From positions 1 to 8,660 of the forward strand of contig JBCCZC010000240.1 in NCBI GenBank assembly GCA_039188505.1: a stretch of 8,660 bases of DNA, given 5' to 3'. Position numbers and translations under genes: made by a program. Numbering within the stretch: the stretch's first letter is position 1; every line of letters starts with the position of its first letter. Below are positions 1 to 5,934 of the stretch, piece after piece. Under the pieces are notes generated by a model. It saw nothing but the letters and a program-made list of their open reading frames with translations. It was not told the origin of the DNA and did no database searches. Source of the DNA: JBCCZC01 sp039188505 (GTDB taxonomy: Bacteria > Pseudomonadota > Gammaproteobacteria > Xanthomonadales > SZUA-38).

Positions 1-171
1 ACCTTTTCGCCGGACGTGCCGTACTCGGAGGCGCTGCGCGTGGGCGATGAGCAGAACGAGGTCATGAACCGCGTCATGGCGTTGCCGAACATCGAGGAAG
101 ACTGGGACAAGCCGTACGTCATGGACCAGCTGCATCGCTGGGCATCGCAATCATTTGGAGCCGAGCAATGA
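1..171 (+). CDS. 3' end of an unrecognised gene upstream of kynA (partial)
   Basis: Frame 1 is open from the window edge to a TGA at 169-171 and encodes the last 56 residues of a protein whose start lies outside the window. The tail is polar and acidic with several Trp residues (the end reads HRWASQSFGAEQ) and shows no membrane segment or catalytic motif. I do not recognise the family; it does not look like the C-terminus of kynureninase or of kynurenine monooxygenase as I know them. Its stop codon overlaps the kynA ATG in an ATGA junction (168-171), which normally means co-transcription and translational coupling, so a role linked to tryptophan or aromatic metabolism is possible but is only inferred from position. 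Codon use is G/C-rich at third positions like the neighbours, which supports it as real coding sequence. Confidence 0.72.
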   Translation, partial: TFSPDVPYSEALRVGDEQNEVMNRVMALPNIEEDWDKPYVMDQLHRWASQSFGAEQ

Positions 172-1010
172 CCGCAACTGGAAACTACCGAGAGCTGGAG
201 AAGAGCATCCATACGGACCTGAAGGGTCGTATGAGCTATGGGCAGTACCTGCATCTCCCCGAGATCCTCAACGCCCAGCACCGCCGCACGGACCAGCATG
301 ACGAGATGCTGTTCATCATCATCCACCAGGCGAGCGAGCTGTGGTTGAAGCTCGCCGGTCATGAACTCGAGGCGGCGATCGAATTCGTGGAGACCGACGA
401 TCATCGCCGGGCGTTCAAGGTGATCGCCCGCGTCAAGATGATCCTGGCCCAGCTCACGCAGTCATGGTCGATCCTCTCGACCCTGACGCCGGTGGACTAC
501 CTCAAGTTCCGCGATTCGCTCGGGCCCGCGTCAGGCTTCCAGTCCTACAGCTATCGCAAGCTCGAATTCCTGCTGGGCAACAAGAATCGCAAGCTGGTGG
601 AGGTTCATCGGCATGATGCGCCGATCTACGAGGCGCTGACCCGCACCCTGGAGGCGCCGAGCCTCTACGACATCGTTCTGCGCAAGCTGCGGGCCGCCGG
701 CTTTGCCATCGACGACTGCCGGATCGAACGCGACTTCAGCGAGCCCTACGAGCCCAACGAGTCGGTCCACGCCGCCTGGCTGAAGGTCTACTCGGAGCCG
801 GATCGGTACTTCGATCTCTACGAGCTGGCCGAGAAGCTGATCGATATCGAGGACGCTTTCCAGAACTGGCGCTTCAAGCACATGTACACGGTGCAGCGCG
901 TGATCGGCAACCGCATGGGTACGGGCGGCTCCTCGGGCGTTCCGTTCCTGAAGCGGGCTCTGGATACGAGCTTCTTCCCCGAGCTGTTCTCGATCCGAAA
1001 GGACCTCTAG
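168..1010 (+). CDS. kynA: tryptophan 2,3-dioxygenase (kynA)
   Basis: A cytosolic haem enzyme that inserts O2 into the indole ring of L-tryptophan to give N-formylkynurenine, the first step of the kynurenine pathway. The 280-residue protein is full length for the bacterial family. Residues matching the well-studied Xanthomonas campestris enzyme are present: Y24/Y27/L28 in MSYGQYLHL, F49 and H53 in LFIIIHQASELW (equivalent to F51 and H55 at the active site), Y111 and R115 in TPVDYLKFRD (R115 binds the substrate carboxylate), S122 in GPASGFQS, the proximal haem ligand H238 in WRFKHM, and the family signature GTGGSSGVPFL at 251-261 with T252 contacting substrate. The C-terminus (FFPELFSIRKDL) is also typical. 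The ATG overlaps the stop of the upstream gene (ATGA), and residues 1-20 align with the usual LEKSIHTDLKGR start, which supports this start. No dedicated promoter is visible, so it is probably expressed as the distal part of an operon that begins outside the window. Confidence 0.97.
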   Translation: MTATGNYRELEKSIHTDLKGRMSYGQYLHLPEILNAQHRRTDQHDEMLFIIIHQASELWLKLAGHELEAAIEFVETDDHRRAFKVIARVKMILAQLTQSWSILSTLTPVDYLKFRDSLGPASGFQSYSYRKLEFLLGNKNRKLVEVHRHDAPIYEALTRTLEAPSLYDIVLRKLRAAGFAIDDCRIERDFSEPYEPNESVHAAWLKVYSEPDRYFDLYELAEKLIDIEDAFQNWRFKHMYTVQRVIGNRMGTGGSSGVPFLKRALDTSFFPELFSIRKDL

Positions 1011-1041
1011 CCGCTACCGGACGAAGACCCGCCAGCGAGAC

Positions 1042-2538
1042 CTACTGGCTGCCCGGGAACGCGAACTGGGCCTGTTCGCGGATGCCGCCGGACGGCCAGC
1101 GCTGGGTGATCGTCTTGCGCCGCGTGTAGAAGCGGATGCTGTCGGGGCCGTAGGCGTACAGGTCGCCGAAGAGCGACCGCTTCCAGCCGCCGAAGCTGTG
1201 GTAGGCCACGGGGACCGGCAACGGCACGTTGATGCCCACCATGCCGACCTTGATGTTGTCCGCGAAGTAGCGCGCCGCCTCGCCGTCGCGGGTGAAGATG
1301 CAGGTGCCGTTGCCGTATTCGTGCTCGTCGACGAGCTGCATGGCCTGCTCCTCGGACGCGGCGCGCACGACGCACAGCACCGGGCCGAAAATCTCTTCCT
1401 GGTAGATGCGCATGTCGCGGGTGACGTGGTCGAAGAGGCAGGGGCCGAGGAAGTAGCCGTCCTCATGGCCGCCAACGACCAGGCCGCGACCGTCGGCGAC
1501 GAGCTCGGCGCCTTCCTCGACGCCGAGATCCACGTAGCCCCGGACCTTGGCGTGGTGTTCGCGGGTGACCAGCGGGCCCATCTGGTTCGTCGTGTCGGTT
1601 CCCGGACCAACCTTCAGCTCGGCGATCTGTTCCTGTAGCTTGCCCACCACCGCATCGGCGGTTTCGTCGCCGACGCAGACGGCAACGGAAATGGCCATGC
1701 AGCGCTCACCGCAGGATCCAAAGGCGGCGCCCATCAGCGCATTGACCGCGTTGTCGATGTCGGCGTCCGGCATCACGATCGCGTGGTTCTTCGCGCCGCC
1801 CAGCGCCTGGACGCGCTTGCCGTTGGCCGTGCCCGTTGCATAGATGTACTCGGCGATCGGCGTCGAGCCGACGAAGCTGACGGCCTGGACACGCTCATCG
1901 TTCAGGAGCGTATCGACCGCCTCCTTGTCGCCGTTGACGACGTTGAAGACACCGTCGGGAAGACCGGCCTCGCTGAACAGCTCGGCGATGAGCAGTGCCG
2001 GCGTCGGGTCCTTCTCCGAAGGCTTCAGCACGAACGTATTCCCGCAGGCGATCGCCATCGGGAACATCCACATGGGCACCATCGCGGGGAAGTTGAACGG
2101 CGTGATGCCGGCCACGACCCCCAGCGGCTGATGGTCCGACCAGGAGTCGATCGCCGGACCGACGTTTCGCGAGTACTCGCCCTTGAGCAGCTCTGGCGCC
2201 CCGCAGGCGTAGTCCACGACCTCGACCCCCCGCTGGAACTCGCCCAGCGCGTCGTCGAGGACCTTGCCGTGCTCGTCCGTGATCGCGGCGACGATCCGCT
2301 CCGCGTTCTCCTCCAGCAGCTGCTTGAAGCGGAACATGATGCGTGCGCGCTTCGCCGGCGGGGTATCCCGCCACTCCTGAAACGCGGCCTGCGCTGCGGC
2401 GATCGCGTCCGCGACCGTCGCCTGGCTGGCCATGGCGACCTGGCGCGTGACCTTGCCGGTAGCCGGATTGTGGACCGGCGCCGGTCGGTTCGAATCGTCG
2501 ACTCGCCTGCCGTTGATGTAATGACCCAGTACGTGCAT
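1042..2538 (-). CDS. mmsA: methylmalonate/malonate-semialdehyde dehydrogenase, CoA-acylating (mmsA)
   Basis: This is the CoA-dependent member of the aldehyde dehydrogenase superfamily. It converts methylmalonate semialdehyde to propionyl-CoA, or malonate semialdehyde to acetyl-CoA, with CO2 release and NAD+ reduction, in valine, beta-alanine and inositol breakdown. The 498-residue length is normal. Subfamily marks are clear: TPFNFPAMVPMWMFP (146-160), LKPSEKDP (171-178) with the cofactor-binding Lys172, LGGAKNHAIVMPDAD (246-260), and FGSCGERCMAIS with catalytic Cys280. The general-base Glu of hydrolytic ALDHs (ELGG) is replaced (ALGGAKNH), as expected for an enzyme that transfers the acyl group to CoA rather than to water. 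FGSCGERC carries an extra Cys276, where many homologues have Ala. The ATG lies one base after the TGA of the upstream aldehyde dehydrogenase, so the two are almost certainly co-transcribed and probably coupled. No inositol or valine pathway genes are adjacent, so the physiological substrate is unknown. Confidence 0.95.
   Translation of the reverse strand: MHVLGHYINGRRVDDSNRPAPVHNPATGKVTRQVAMASQATVADAIAAAQAAFQEWRDTPPAKRARIMFRFKQLLEENAERIVAAITDEHGKVLDDALGEFQRGVEVVDYACGAPELLKGEYSRNVGPAIDSWSDHQPLGVVAGITPFNFPAMVPMWMFPMAIACGNTFVLKPSEKDPTPALLIAELFSEAGLPDGVFNVVNGDKEAVDTLLNDERVQAVSFVGSTPIAEYIYATGTANGKRVQALGGAKNHAIVMPDADIDNAVNALMGAAFGSCGERCMAISVAVCVGDETADAVVGKLQEQIAELKVGPGTDTTNQMGPLVTREHHAKVRGYVDLGVEEGAELVADGRGLVVGGHEDGYFLGPCLFDHVTRDMRIYQEEIFGPVLCVVRAASEEQAMQLVDEHEYGNGTCIFTRDGEAARYFADNIKVGMVGINVPLPVPVAYHSFGGWKRSLFGDLYAYGPDSIRFYTRRKTITQRWPSGGIREQAQFAFPGSQ
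1060..1080. repeat. 7-bp perfect inverted repeat in the convergent kynA/mmsA junction
   Basis: CGCGAAC (1060-1066) and GTTCGCG (1074-1080) are separated by 7 nt. The element lies 50 nt past the kynA stop and inside the last codons of mmsA on the opposite strand. It could form a G+C-rich hairpin that ends or protects the kynA transcript, but no T-run follows it on the + strand, so it is not a standard intrinsic terminator. The 31-nt gap between the two stop codons (1011-1041) contains no hairpin. It may be no more than chance in coding sequence. Confidence 0.3.
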
Positions 2539-2539
2539 G

Positions 2540-3976
2540 TCAGACGATCTCGATGCTGTGGGAGACGTTCTTGATGATCATATAGTTGTGCAGGCCTTCG
2601 GTGCCGCCTTCGCGGCCGAAGCCGCTGTCCTTGATGCCGCCGAACGGCGTTTCGGGCAGGGAAGCTTCCAGCGTGTTGATCGAGACGTTGCCCGCCTCGA
2701 GCTCCTCCACGAGCCGATCCGCGTAGTCGGCGCGGTTGGTGAAGCCGTAGGCAGCGAGGCCGAACGGGACCGAGTTGGCTTTCTCGATGCCCTCGTCGAT
2801 CGACGCCACCGGGTTCACCACGGCCAGCGGCCCGAAGGGCTCCTCCTGCATCACCCGGGCGTGATCGGGAACATTCGCGAGCACCGTCGGCTCGAAGAAA
2901 TAGCCCTTGTCGCCCATCCCCTGGCCACCGGTCATGAGATCAGCGCCCTTCGCCACGGCGTCCTCGACCAGCTCAGCCAGCGCCGGCGGGCGGCGCTCGT
3001 TCGCGAGCGGCCCCATCTCGATGCCCTCGTCGACGCCGTTGCCGACAACGGTCTGCGCCGCCCGGCGCACGAAGGTCTCGAGGTACTGATCGAAGATGCT
3101 TTCATGCGCGAAGAAGCGCGTCGGCGAGGTGCAGACCTGGCCCGCGTTGCGCATCTTCCTCACCGCGCAGCTCAGCGCGGCGGTTTCGACATCGGTGTCC
3201 TCGCAGATCACCACCGGCGCATGGCCGCCGAGTTCCATGAGAACCGGCGTCATGTGCTGCGAGGCGAGCGTGGTCAGGTGCTTCCCGACGGGCGTCGATC
3301 CGGTGAACGCCACCAGGCGGACCGGATCCTGGCGAATCAGGTAGTCGGAGATATCGGCCGGCGTGCCGAAAACGAGATTGAGAACACCCGGGGGGAGTCC
3401 CGCGTCGTGGAGTGCGCGGGCGATGTGCAGCGCGCCGGCGGGCGTTTCCTCGGCCGCCTTGAGAATGATCGAGCAGCCTGATGCGATCGCCCCCGCGACC
3501 TTCCGGCATGGCTGGCTCATCGGGAAATTCCACGGCGAGAGTCCGAGCACGGTGCCGATCGGCTGGTGGTGCACGACGTAGCGCACGCCTGGGGCGCTCG
3601 GAATCACACGGCCATAGGTGCGCGTTGCCTCGCCGGCATCCCACTCGAAGAACTCGCAGCCCCGAATGACCTCGAGGCGCGCCTGCGGCAGCGGCTTACC
3701 GTGCTCGGCCGTGATCGCGCTCGCGATTTCCTCCTGCCGCTCGCGCATGAGCGCCGCTGCCCGGAGGAGGACATTCGCCCGCTCGACCGGCGGCGTCTTT
3801 CGCCAGGCCCGGAAGCCGGCCTCGGCCGCCTCCAGCGCATCATCGAGATCCCTCGTTTCCGCGTGCGGGAGACGGCCAATCTCGTCCTCGGTCGCCGGAT
3901 TGAGTACCGGGATATCGGTGGCGGTCTTGCGCCACTCGCCCCCGATGTAGAGATGCAGGTCCGGATAGGTGCTCAT
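2540..3976 (-). CDS. NAD(P)-dependent aldehyde dehydrogenase, succinate-semialdehyde dehydrogenase-like
   Basis: A 478-residue soluble aldehyde dehydrogenase that oxidises an aldehyde to the acid with NAD(P)+. All catalytic elements are present: Asn150 in LSPWNFP, cofactor Lys173 in ILKAAEETP, the Rossmann-type FTGSTPVGK (224-232), general base Glu248 in MELGGHAPV, nucleophile Cys282 in NAGQVCTSPTR, EEPFGP and the late PFGGIKDSGFGREGG motif. The ELGG-HAPVVI and GQVCTSPTRF wording resembles the succinate-semialdehyde / 2-oxoglutarate-semialdehyde group, but aldehyde specificity cannot be set by eye. Lys-Ala-Ala-Glu replaces the commoner Lys-Pro-Ser/Ala-Glu. It is followed one base later by mmsA, so an aldehyde-to-acid enzyme and an aldehyde-to-acyl-CoA enzyme are made together. 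It is preceded by a 101-nt spacer containing a LysR-type dyad, suggesting its own regulated promoter. Shine-Dalgarno pairing ahead of the ATG is weak. A role in aminomuconate-semialdehyde oxidation, given the nearby kynA, is conceivable but has no direct support. Confidence 0.93.
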   Translation of the reverse strand: MSTYPDLHLYIGGEWRKTATDIPVLNPATEDEIGRLPHAETRDLDDALEAAEAGFRAWRKTPPVERANVLLRAAALMRERQEEIASAITAEHGKPLPQARLEVIRGCEFFEWDAGEATRTYGRVIPSAPGVRYVVHHQPIGTVLGLSPWNFPMSQPCRKVAGAIASGCSIILKAAEETPAGALHIARALHDAGLPPGVLNLVFGTPADISDYLIRQDPVRLVAFTGSTPVGKHLTTLASQHMTPVLMELGGHAPVVICEDTDVETAALSCAVRKMRNAGQVCTSPTRFFAHESIFDQYLETFVRRAAQTVVGNGVDEGIEMGPLANERRPPALAELVEDAVAKGADLMTGGQGMGDKGYFFEPTVLANVPDHARVMQEEPFGPLAVVNPVASIDEGIEKANSVPFGLAAYGFTNRADYADRLVEELEAGNVSINTLEASLPETPFGGIKDSGFGREGGTEGLHNYMIIKNVSHSIEIV

Positions 3977-4077
3977 CGCTGGTCTCGCAGACAGACGTAG
4001 CCAACGAGGCTCACACGCGATTGCAATGCGTTCAAGCGATTTCAGGGAATCCAGCTATTCGAAAAATTGATAGCTGA
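3977..4077 (-). other. Spacer between lysR and the aldehyde dehydrogenase; probable regulated promoter region
   Basis: This 101-nt stretch is more A+T-rich than its surroundings at the lysR side and holds two visible elements: the T-N11-A dyad at 4052-4076 (listed separately) and an 8-bp palindrome ATTGCAAT at 4020-4027. I tried TTGAAC and TTGCAA as -35 hexamers on the minus strand and found no convincing -10 at 16-18 nt, as is common for activator-dependent LysR-family promoters. No coding potential was seen. A break of this size inside an otherwise tightly packed strand argues that ALDH-mmsA can be transcribed separately from nadX-lysR. Confidence 0.5.
4052..4076. promoter_or_regulatory. 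Putative LysR-family operator, site 1 (T-N11-A dyad)
   Basis: CAGCTAT (4052-4058) and ATAGCTG (4070-4076) form a perfect 7-bp inverted repeat around an 11-nt A+T-rich spacer, giving exactly the T-N11-A geometry of LysR-type operators. It starts one base beyond the lysR stop codon and is centred about 88 nt upstream of the aldehyde dehydrogenase ATG, a plausible regulator-site distance if the leader is short. A closely similar element with identical spacing occurs at 5870-5894. The alternative is a terminator for lysR, but the stem is A+T-rich and no T-run follows it in the minus-strand direction, which makes that less likely. Confidence 0.6.
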
Positions 4078-5031
4078 TCAGCGCCCGTCGACGGCCCTTG
4101 ACGCGCGACGCAGCGCGTCGAGAAATTCGGCGCCCGCGGGTGACAGGCTGTCCGGCCCCCGATAGGAAACGCCAACGGGACCATCGCCGACCGGCAGTCG
4201 CCAGTTCAGCTCCACGAGCAGCCCCTCGTCGATGTCGTGGGCCACGACGTGCTCCGGCATGACGCCGACGAGCTCCGTCTTCTGGAAGAGAGCCCGATTG
4301 GCCAGGTAGGAAACGGACTCGAGCACGGGCTGGGGCGCGTACTGCTTCTGGCTCACGAAGTACTGGTCGATCTGGCGACGCAAGGTCGTCTCCGGCGGCG
4401 GGAGGATCCAGCCGAAGGGTCTGATCTGCCTGAAGCTGAGCGGCTTCTTCCCGGCCAGCGGATGGTGCTGGCCGACGACCGCGAGTATCCGCTCGTCGAA
4501 CAGGGTTTCCTGCACCAGCTTCGGCCTCGCCCGGTAGGCGGGCAGGCGCCCGACAATCATGTCGATCTCGCCGGAGAAGAGCGCGGGCATGAGCGCGTCG
4601 CTCGTCCCCTCGACCACCTTGATGGCCACCTTGGGCCGTTCCGCCATGACGGTCTCGATCGCCGTCGGTAGCAGAATCGGGGTGGCTGCCAGCAGCGTTC
4701 CGATGACGACGCGCCCGCTGCTGCCCTCCGCGAGGTCGTCGAGCTCCTGGGCAGCGTTCGACACCTGCGCGATGATCAACTTGCCGTGGCGGATGAGCGC
4801 GTGCCCGAACTCGGTCGGGATGACGCCCCGGTTCGTGCGCTCGAACAGCTGCACCTCGAAGTCGAGCTCGAGATCCTGGATGAGCTTGGTGGCTGCGGGC
4901 TGCGACATGCGCAGCTCCCGTGCCGCGTGCTGGATGCTGCCGAACTTCCCGACGGCAACGAGCAACCGGAGCTGCTTTAGCTTCAGGCGCGTGACCGCAC
5001 GATCCACGATGCGCGTATGACGGGTGACCAT
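4078..5031 (-). CDS. LysR-type transcriptional regulator
   Basis: A 317-residue DNA-binding regulator. The N-terminal winged helix-turn-helix covers about residues 16-75 (LKLKQLRLLVAVGKFGSI, then AARELRMSQPAATKLIQDLE as the helix-turn-helix, then FERTNRGVIPTEFG). The effector-binding periplasmic-protein-like domain follows from about residue 105 (GRVVIGTLLAATP) to the C-terminus. The domain wording is close to the GbpR/PcaQ-like branch of LysR regulators, which typically control catabolic genes, but the inducer cannot be named. Its ATG overlaps the nadX TGA by one base (TGATG, 5029-5033), so it is co-transcribed and probably coupled with nadX. That arrangement would make the regulator part of its own target operon. 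Two matching T-N11-A dyads, at 4052-4076 and 5870-5894, are its likely sites. The first ~15 residues precede the conserved region, so a slightly later start is possible, although the tight overlap favours this one. Confidence 0.94.
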   Translation of the reverse strand: MVTRHTRIVDRAVTRLKLKQLRLLVAVGKFGSIQHAARELRMSQPAATKLIQDLELDFEVQLFERTNRGVIPTEFGHALIRHGKLIIAQVSNAAQELDDLAEGSSGRVVIGTLLAATPILLPTAIETVMAERPKVAIKVVEGTSDALMPALFSGEIDMIVGRLPAYRARPKLVQETLFDERILAVVGQHHPLAGKKPLSFRQIRPFGWILPPPETTLRRQIDQYFVSQKQYAPQPVLESVSYLANRALFQKTELVGVMPEHVVAHDIDEGLLVELNWRLPVGDGPVGVSYRGPDSLSPAGAEFLDALRRASRAVDGR

Positions 5032-5822
5032 CAGAAACGGACTCGCTGCGTTTCCTGTTCGACCCGGCTCACGGCGCTCATCGCCGCCAGCGCCGAACTC
5101 CTGGGGTTGTCGGGCAGGGCGTTTCCGCGAATCTCAAAGGTGAACTCGCCAAACTCGCCCGTCGCGATGACCTCGTGGATGTTCTGATCGACGGTGGGGT
5201 CCGCGATCAGCCGGACGTGCGTGTCGTCCATGCCCACGCCGGCGAGGGCCACGGCCGCCGCGACGTTGGCGTTCTTCGGGTAGCGCCTAGCGGCATCCCG
5301 GGCCGAACCCTCGAAGTGAACGTGTTGGGCGTCGGTGAGGCTATCGAGGTCCAGCCGCTCCTCGGCGGGCGACCCTTTCCAGCCCCTTGGCGGCTTTCGA
5401 CCCGAATAGGTCACTGCATGCAGCGTTCCGACCCGGCCCGCCTGCAGGCAATCCAGGGCGCCGATCGCGCCGCTCGCAAGCAGAAGCCTCGCATTCCCGT
5501 CGATCGCGGCGCTTTCCAGGTCGCCGCACAGCCCCGCATCGGCCAGGGCGCCAATGGAAACCGTCACAAGGTGGATGCCGCTGCGGAGAATCTCCGGGCC
5601 ATGCATTCGAAGAGCAGCCTGGCCGGCGCAGTCGACGATCAGGTCGAGGTCGCCGGGCAGTTCCCGCGCCGAGCCGACGCACTGCGCGCCCGGGAAGTCG
5701 GTCGCCAGCTCGTCGACGCGCTCCGGTCGGACCAATAGCGCCCGGATCGCATGGCCCCTGCGCGTCAGGTGCTCGTGGACATAGCGCCCGATCGCCCCGA
5801 CACCAATGATTCCGATGTTCAT
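5031..5822 (-). CDS. nadX: L-aspartate dehydrogenase-family protein (NadX-like)
   Basis: An NAD(P)-dependent amino-acid dehydrogenase of 263 residues, the usual length for L-aspartate dehydrogenase, which interconverts aspartate and iminoaspartate/oxaloacetate plus ammonia. The N-terminal Rossmann motif is IGVGAIGRYV (6-15). The family signature YPKNANVAAAVALAG (181-195) and the QNIHEVIATGEFGEFTFEI block (213-231), with the probable catalytic His216, are well conserved, as is the tail NPRSSALAAMSA. A GGAG Shine-Dalgarno 6 nt before the ATG supports the start. In NAD synthesis this enzyme feeds quinolinate synthase, but no nadA or nadC gene is adjacent. The genes here (LysR regulator, aldehyde dehydrogenases, lyase) fit a catabolic role, as in Pseudomonas loci where this family neighbours an aldehyde dehydrogenase. 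The natural substrate might therefore not be aspartate. Divergent from the lyase gene across a 112-nt spacer carrying a T-N11-A dyad. Confidence 0.9.
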   Translation of the reverse strand: MNIGIIGVGAIGRYVHEHLTRRGHAIRALLVRPERVDELATDFPGAQCVGSARELPGDLDLIVDCAGQAALRMHGPEILRSGIHLVTVSIGALADAGLCGDLESAAIDGNARLLLASGAIGALDCLQAGRVGTLHAVTYSGRKPPRGWKGSPAEERLDLDSLTDAQHVHFEGSARDAARRYPKNANVAAAVALAGVGMDDTHVRLIADPTVDQNIHEVIATGEFGEFTFEIRGNALPDNPRSSALAAMSAVSRVEQETQRVRF

Positions 5823-5828
5823 GTGCTT

Positions 5829-5832
5829 CTCC
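5829..5832 (-). promoter_or_regulatory. Ribosome binding site of the nadX-like gene
   Basis: The minus strand reads TGGAGAAGCACATG: a GGAG core 6 nt ahead of the ATG. It is the clearest Shine-Dalgarno sequence in the window and fixes this start. Confidence 0.7.
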
Positions 5833-5869
5833 AGATTCCGGTCTCATGTTATCGCAAGGGCAGTGGGCT

Positions 5870-5894
5870 CAGTTATCCGATTTGGGAATAGCCA
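5870..5894. promoter_or_regulatory. Putative LysR-family operator, site 2, in the divergent promoter region
   Basis: CAGTTAT (5870-5876) and ATAGCCA (5888-5894) are separated by exactly 11 nt, the same layout as the perfect dyad at 4052-4076. The left arms differ at one base, the right arms at two, and the similarity continues into the spacer on the left side (TCGA versus CCGA). The element sits near the middle of the 112-nt spacer, centred about 60 nt from the nadX ATG and 53 nt from the lyase ATG, so one bound regulator could act on both directions. A partial copy, GTTATC at 5848-5853, lies 24 nt to its left in direct orientation and may be an accessory half-site. The rest of the spacer shows no strong sigma-70 promoter. 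Confidence 0.58.
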
Positions 5895-5934
5895 GTTCTC
5901 CCCCTTGCCGCGCCGATGGCGTATCGTGCGCCCC

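Noticed and set aside
1011..1041. Bidirectional terminator between the convergent kynA and mmsA stop codons
   Set aside because: The 31 nt contain no inverted repeat or T-run. The nearest hairpin is inside mmsA at 1060-1080 and lacks a T-run.
2537..3481. A 314-codon plus-strand open frame opposite the aldehyde dehydrogenase
   Set aside because: It mirrors the real ALDH codons and has no recognisable motifs; the minus-strand protein has every catalytic residue.
2540..3976. Assignment of the aldehyde dehydrogenase as aminomuconate-semialdehyde dehydrogenase because of nearby kynA
   Set aside because: It lies in a separate convergent unit with LysR and mmsA, and no sequence feature visible by eye supports that substrate over succinate semialdehyde or others.
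4052..4076. The dyad after lysR as an intrinsic terminator
   Set aside because: The stem is A+T-rich with an 11-nt loop and no T-run follows it on the minus strand. Its similarity to the dyad at 5870-5894 fits an operator better.
5806..5934. N-terminal extension of the lyase back to an ATG at 5806
   Set aside because: The extension would overlap the nadX start and its ribosome site, adds 43 residues that do not fit the family, and crosses the putative operator. The ATG at 5935 gives normal length.
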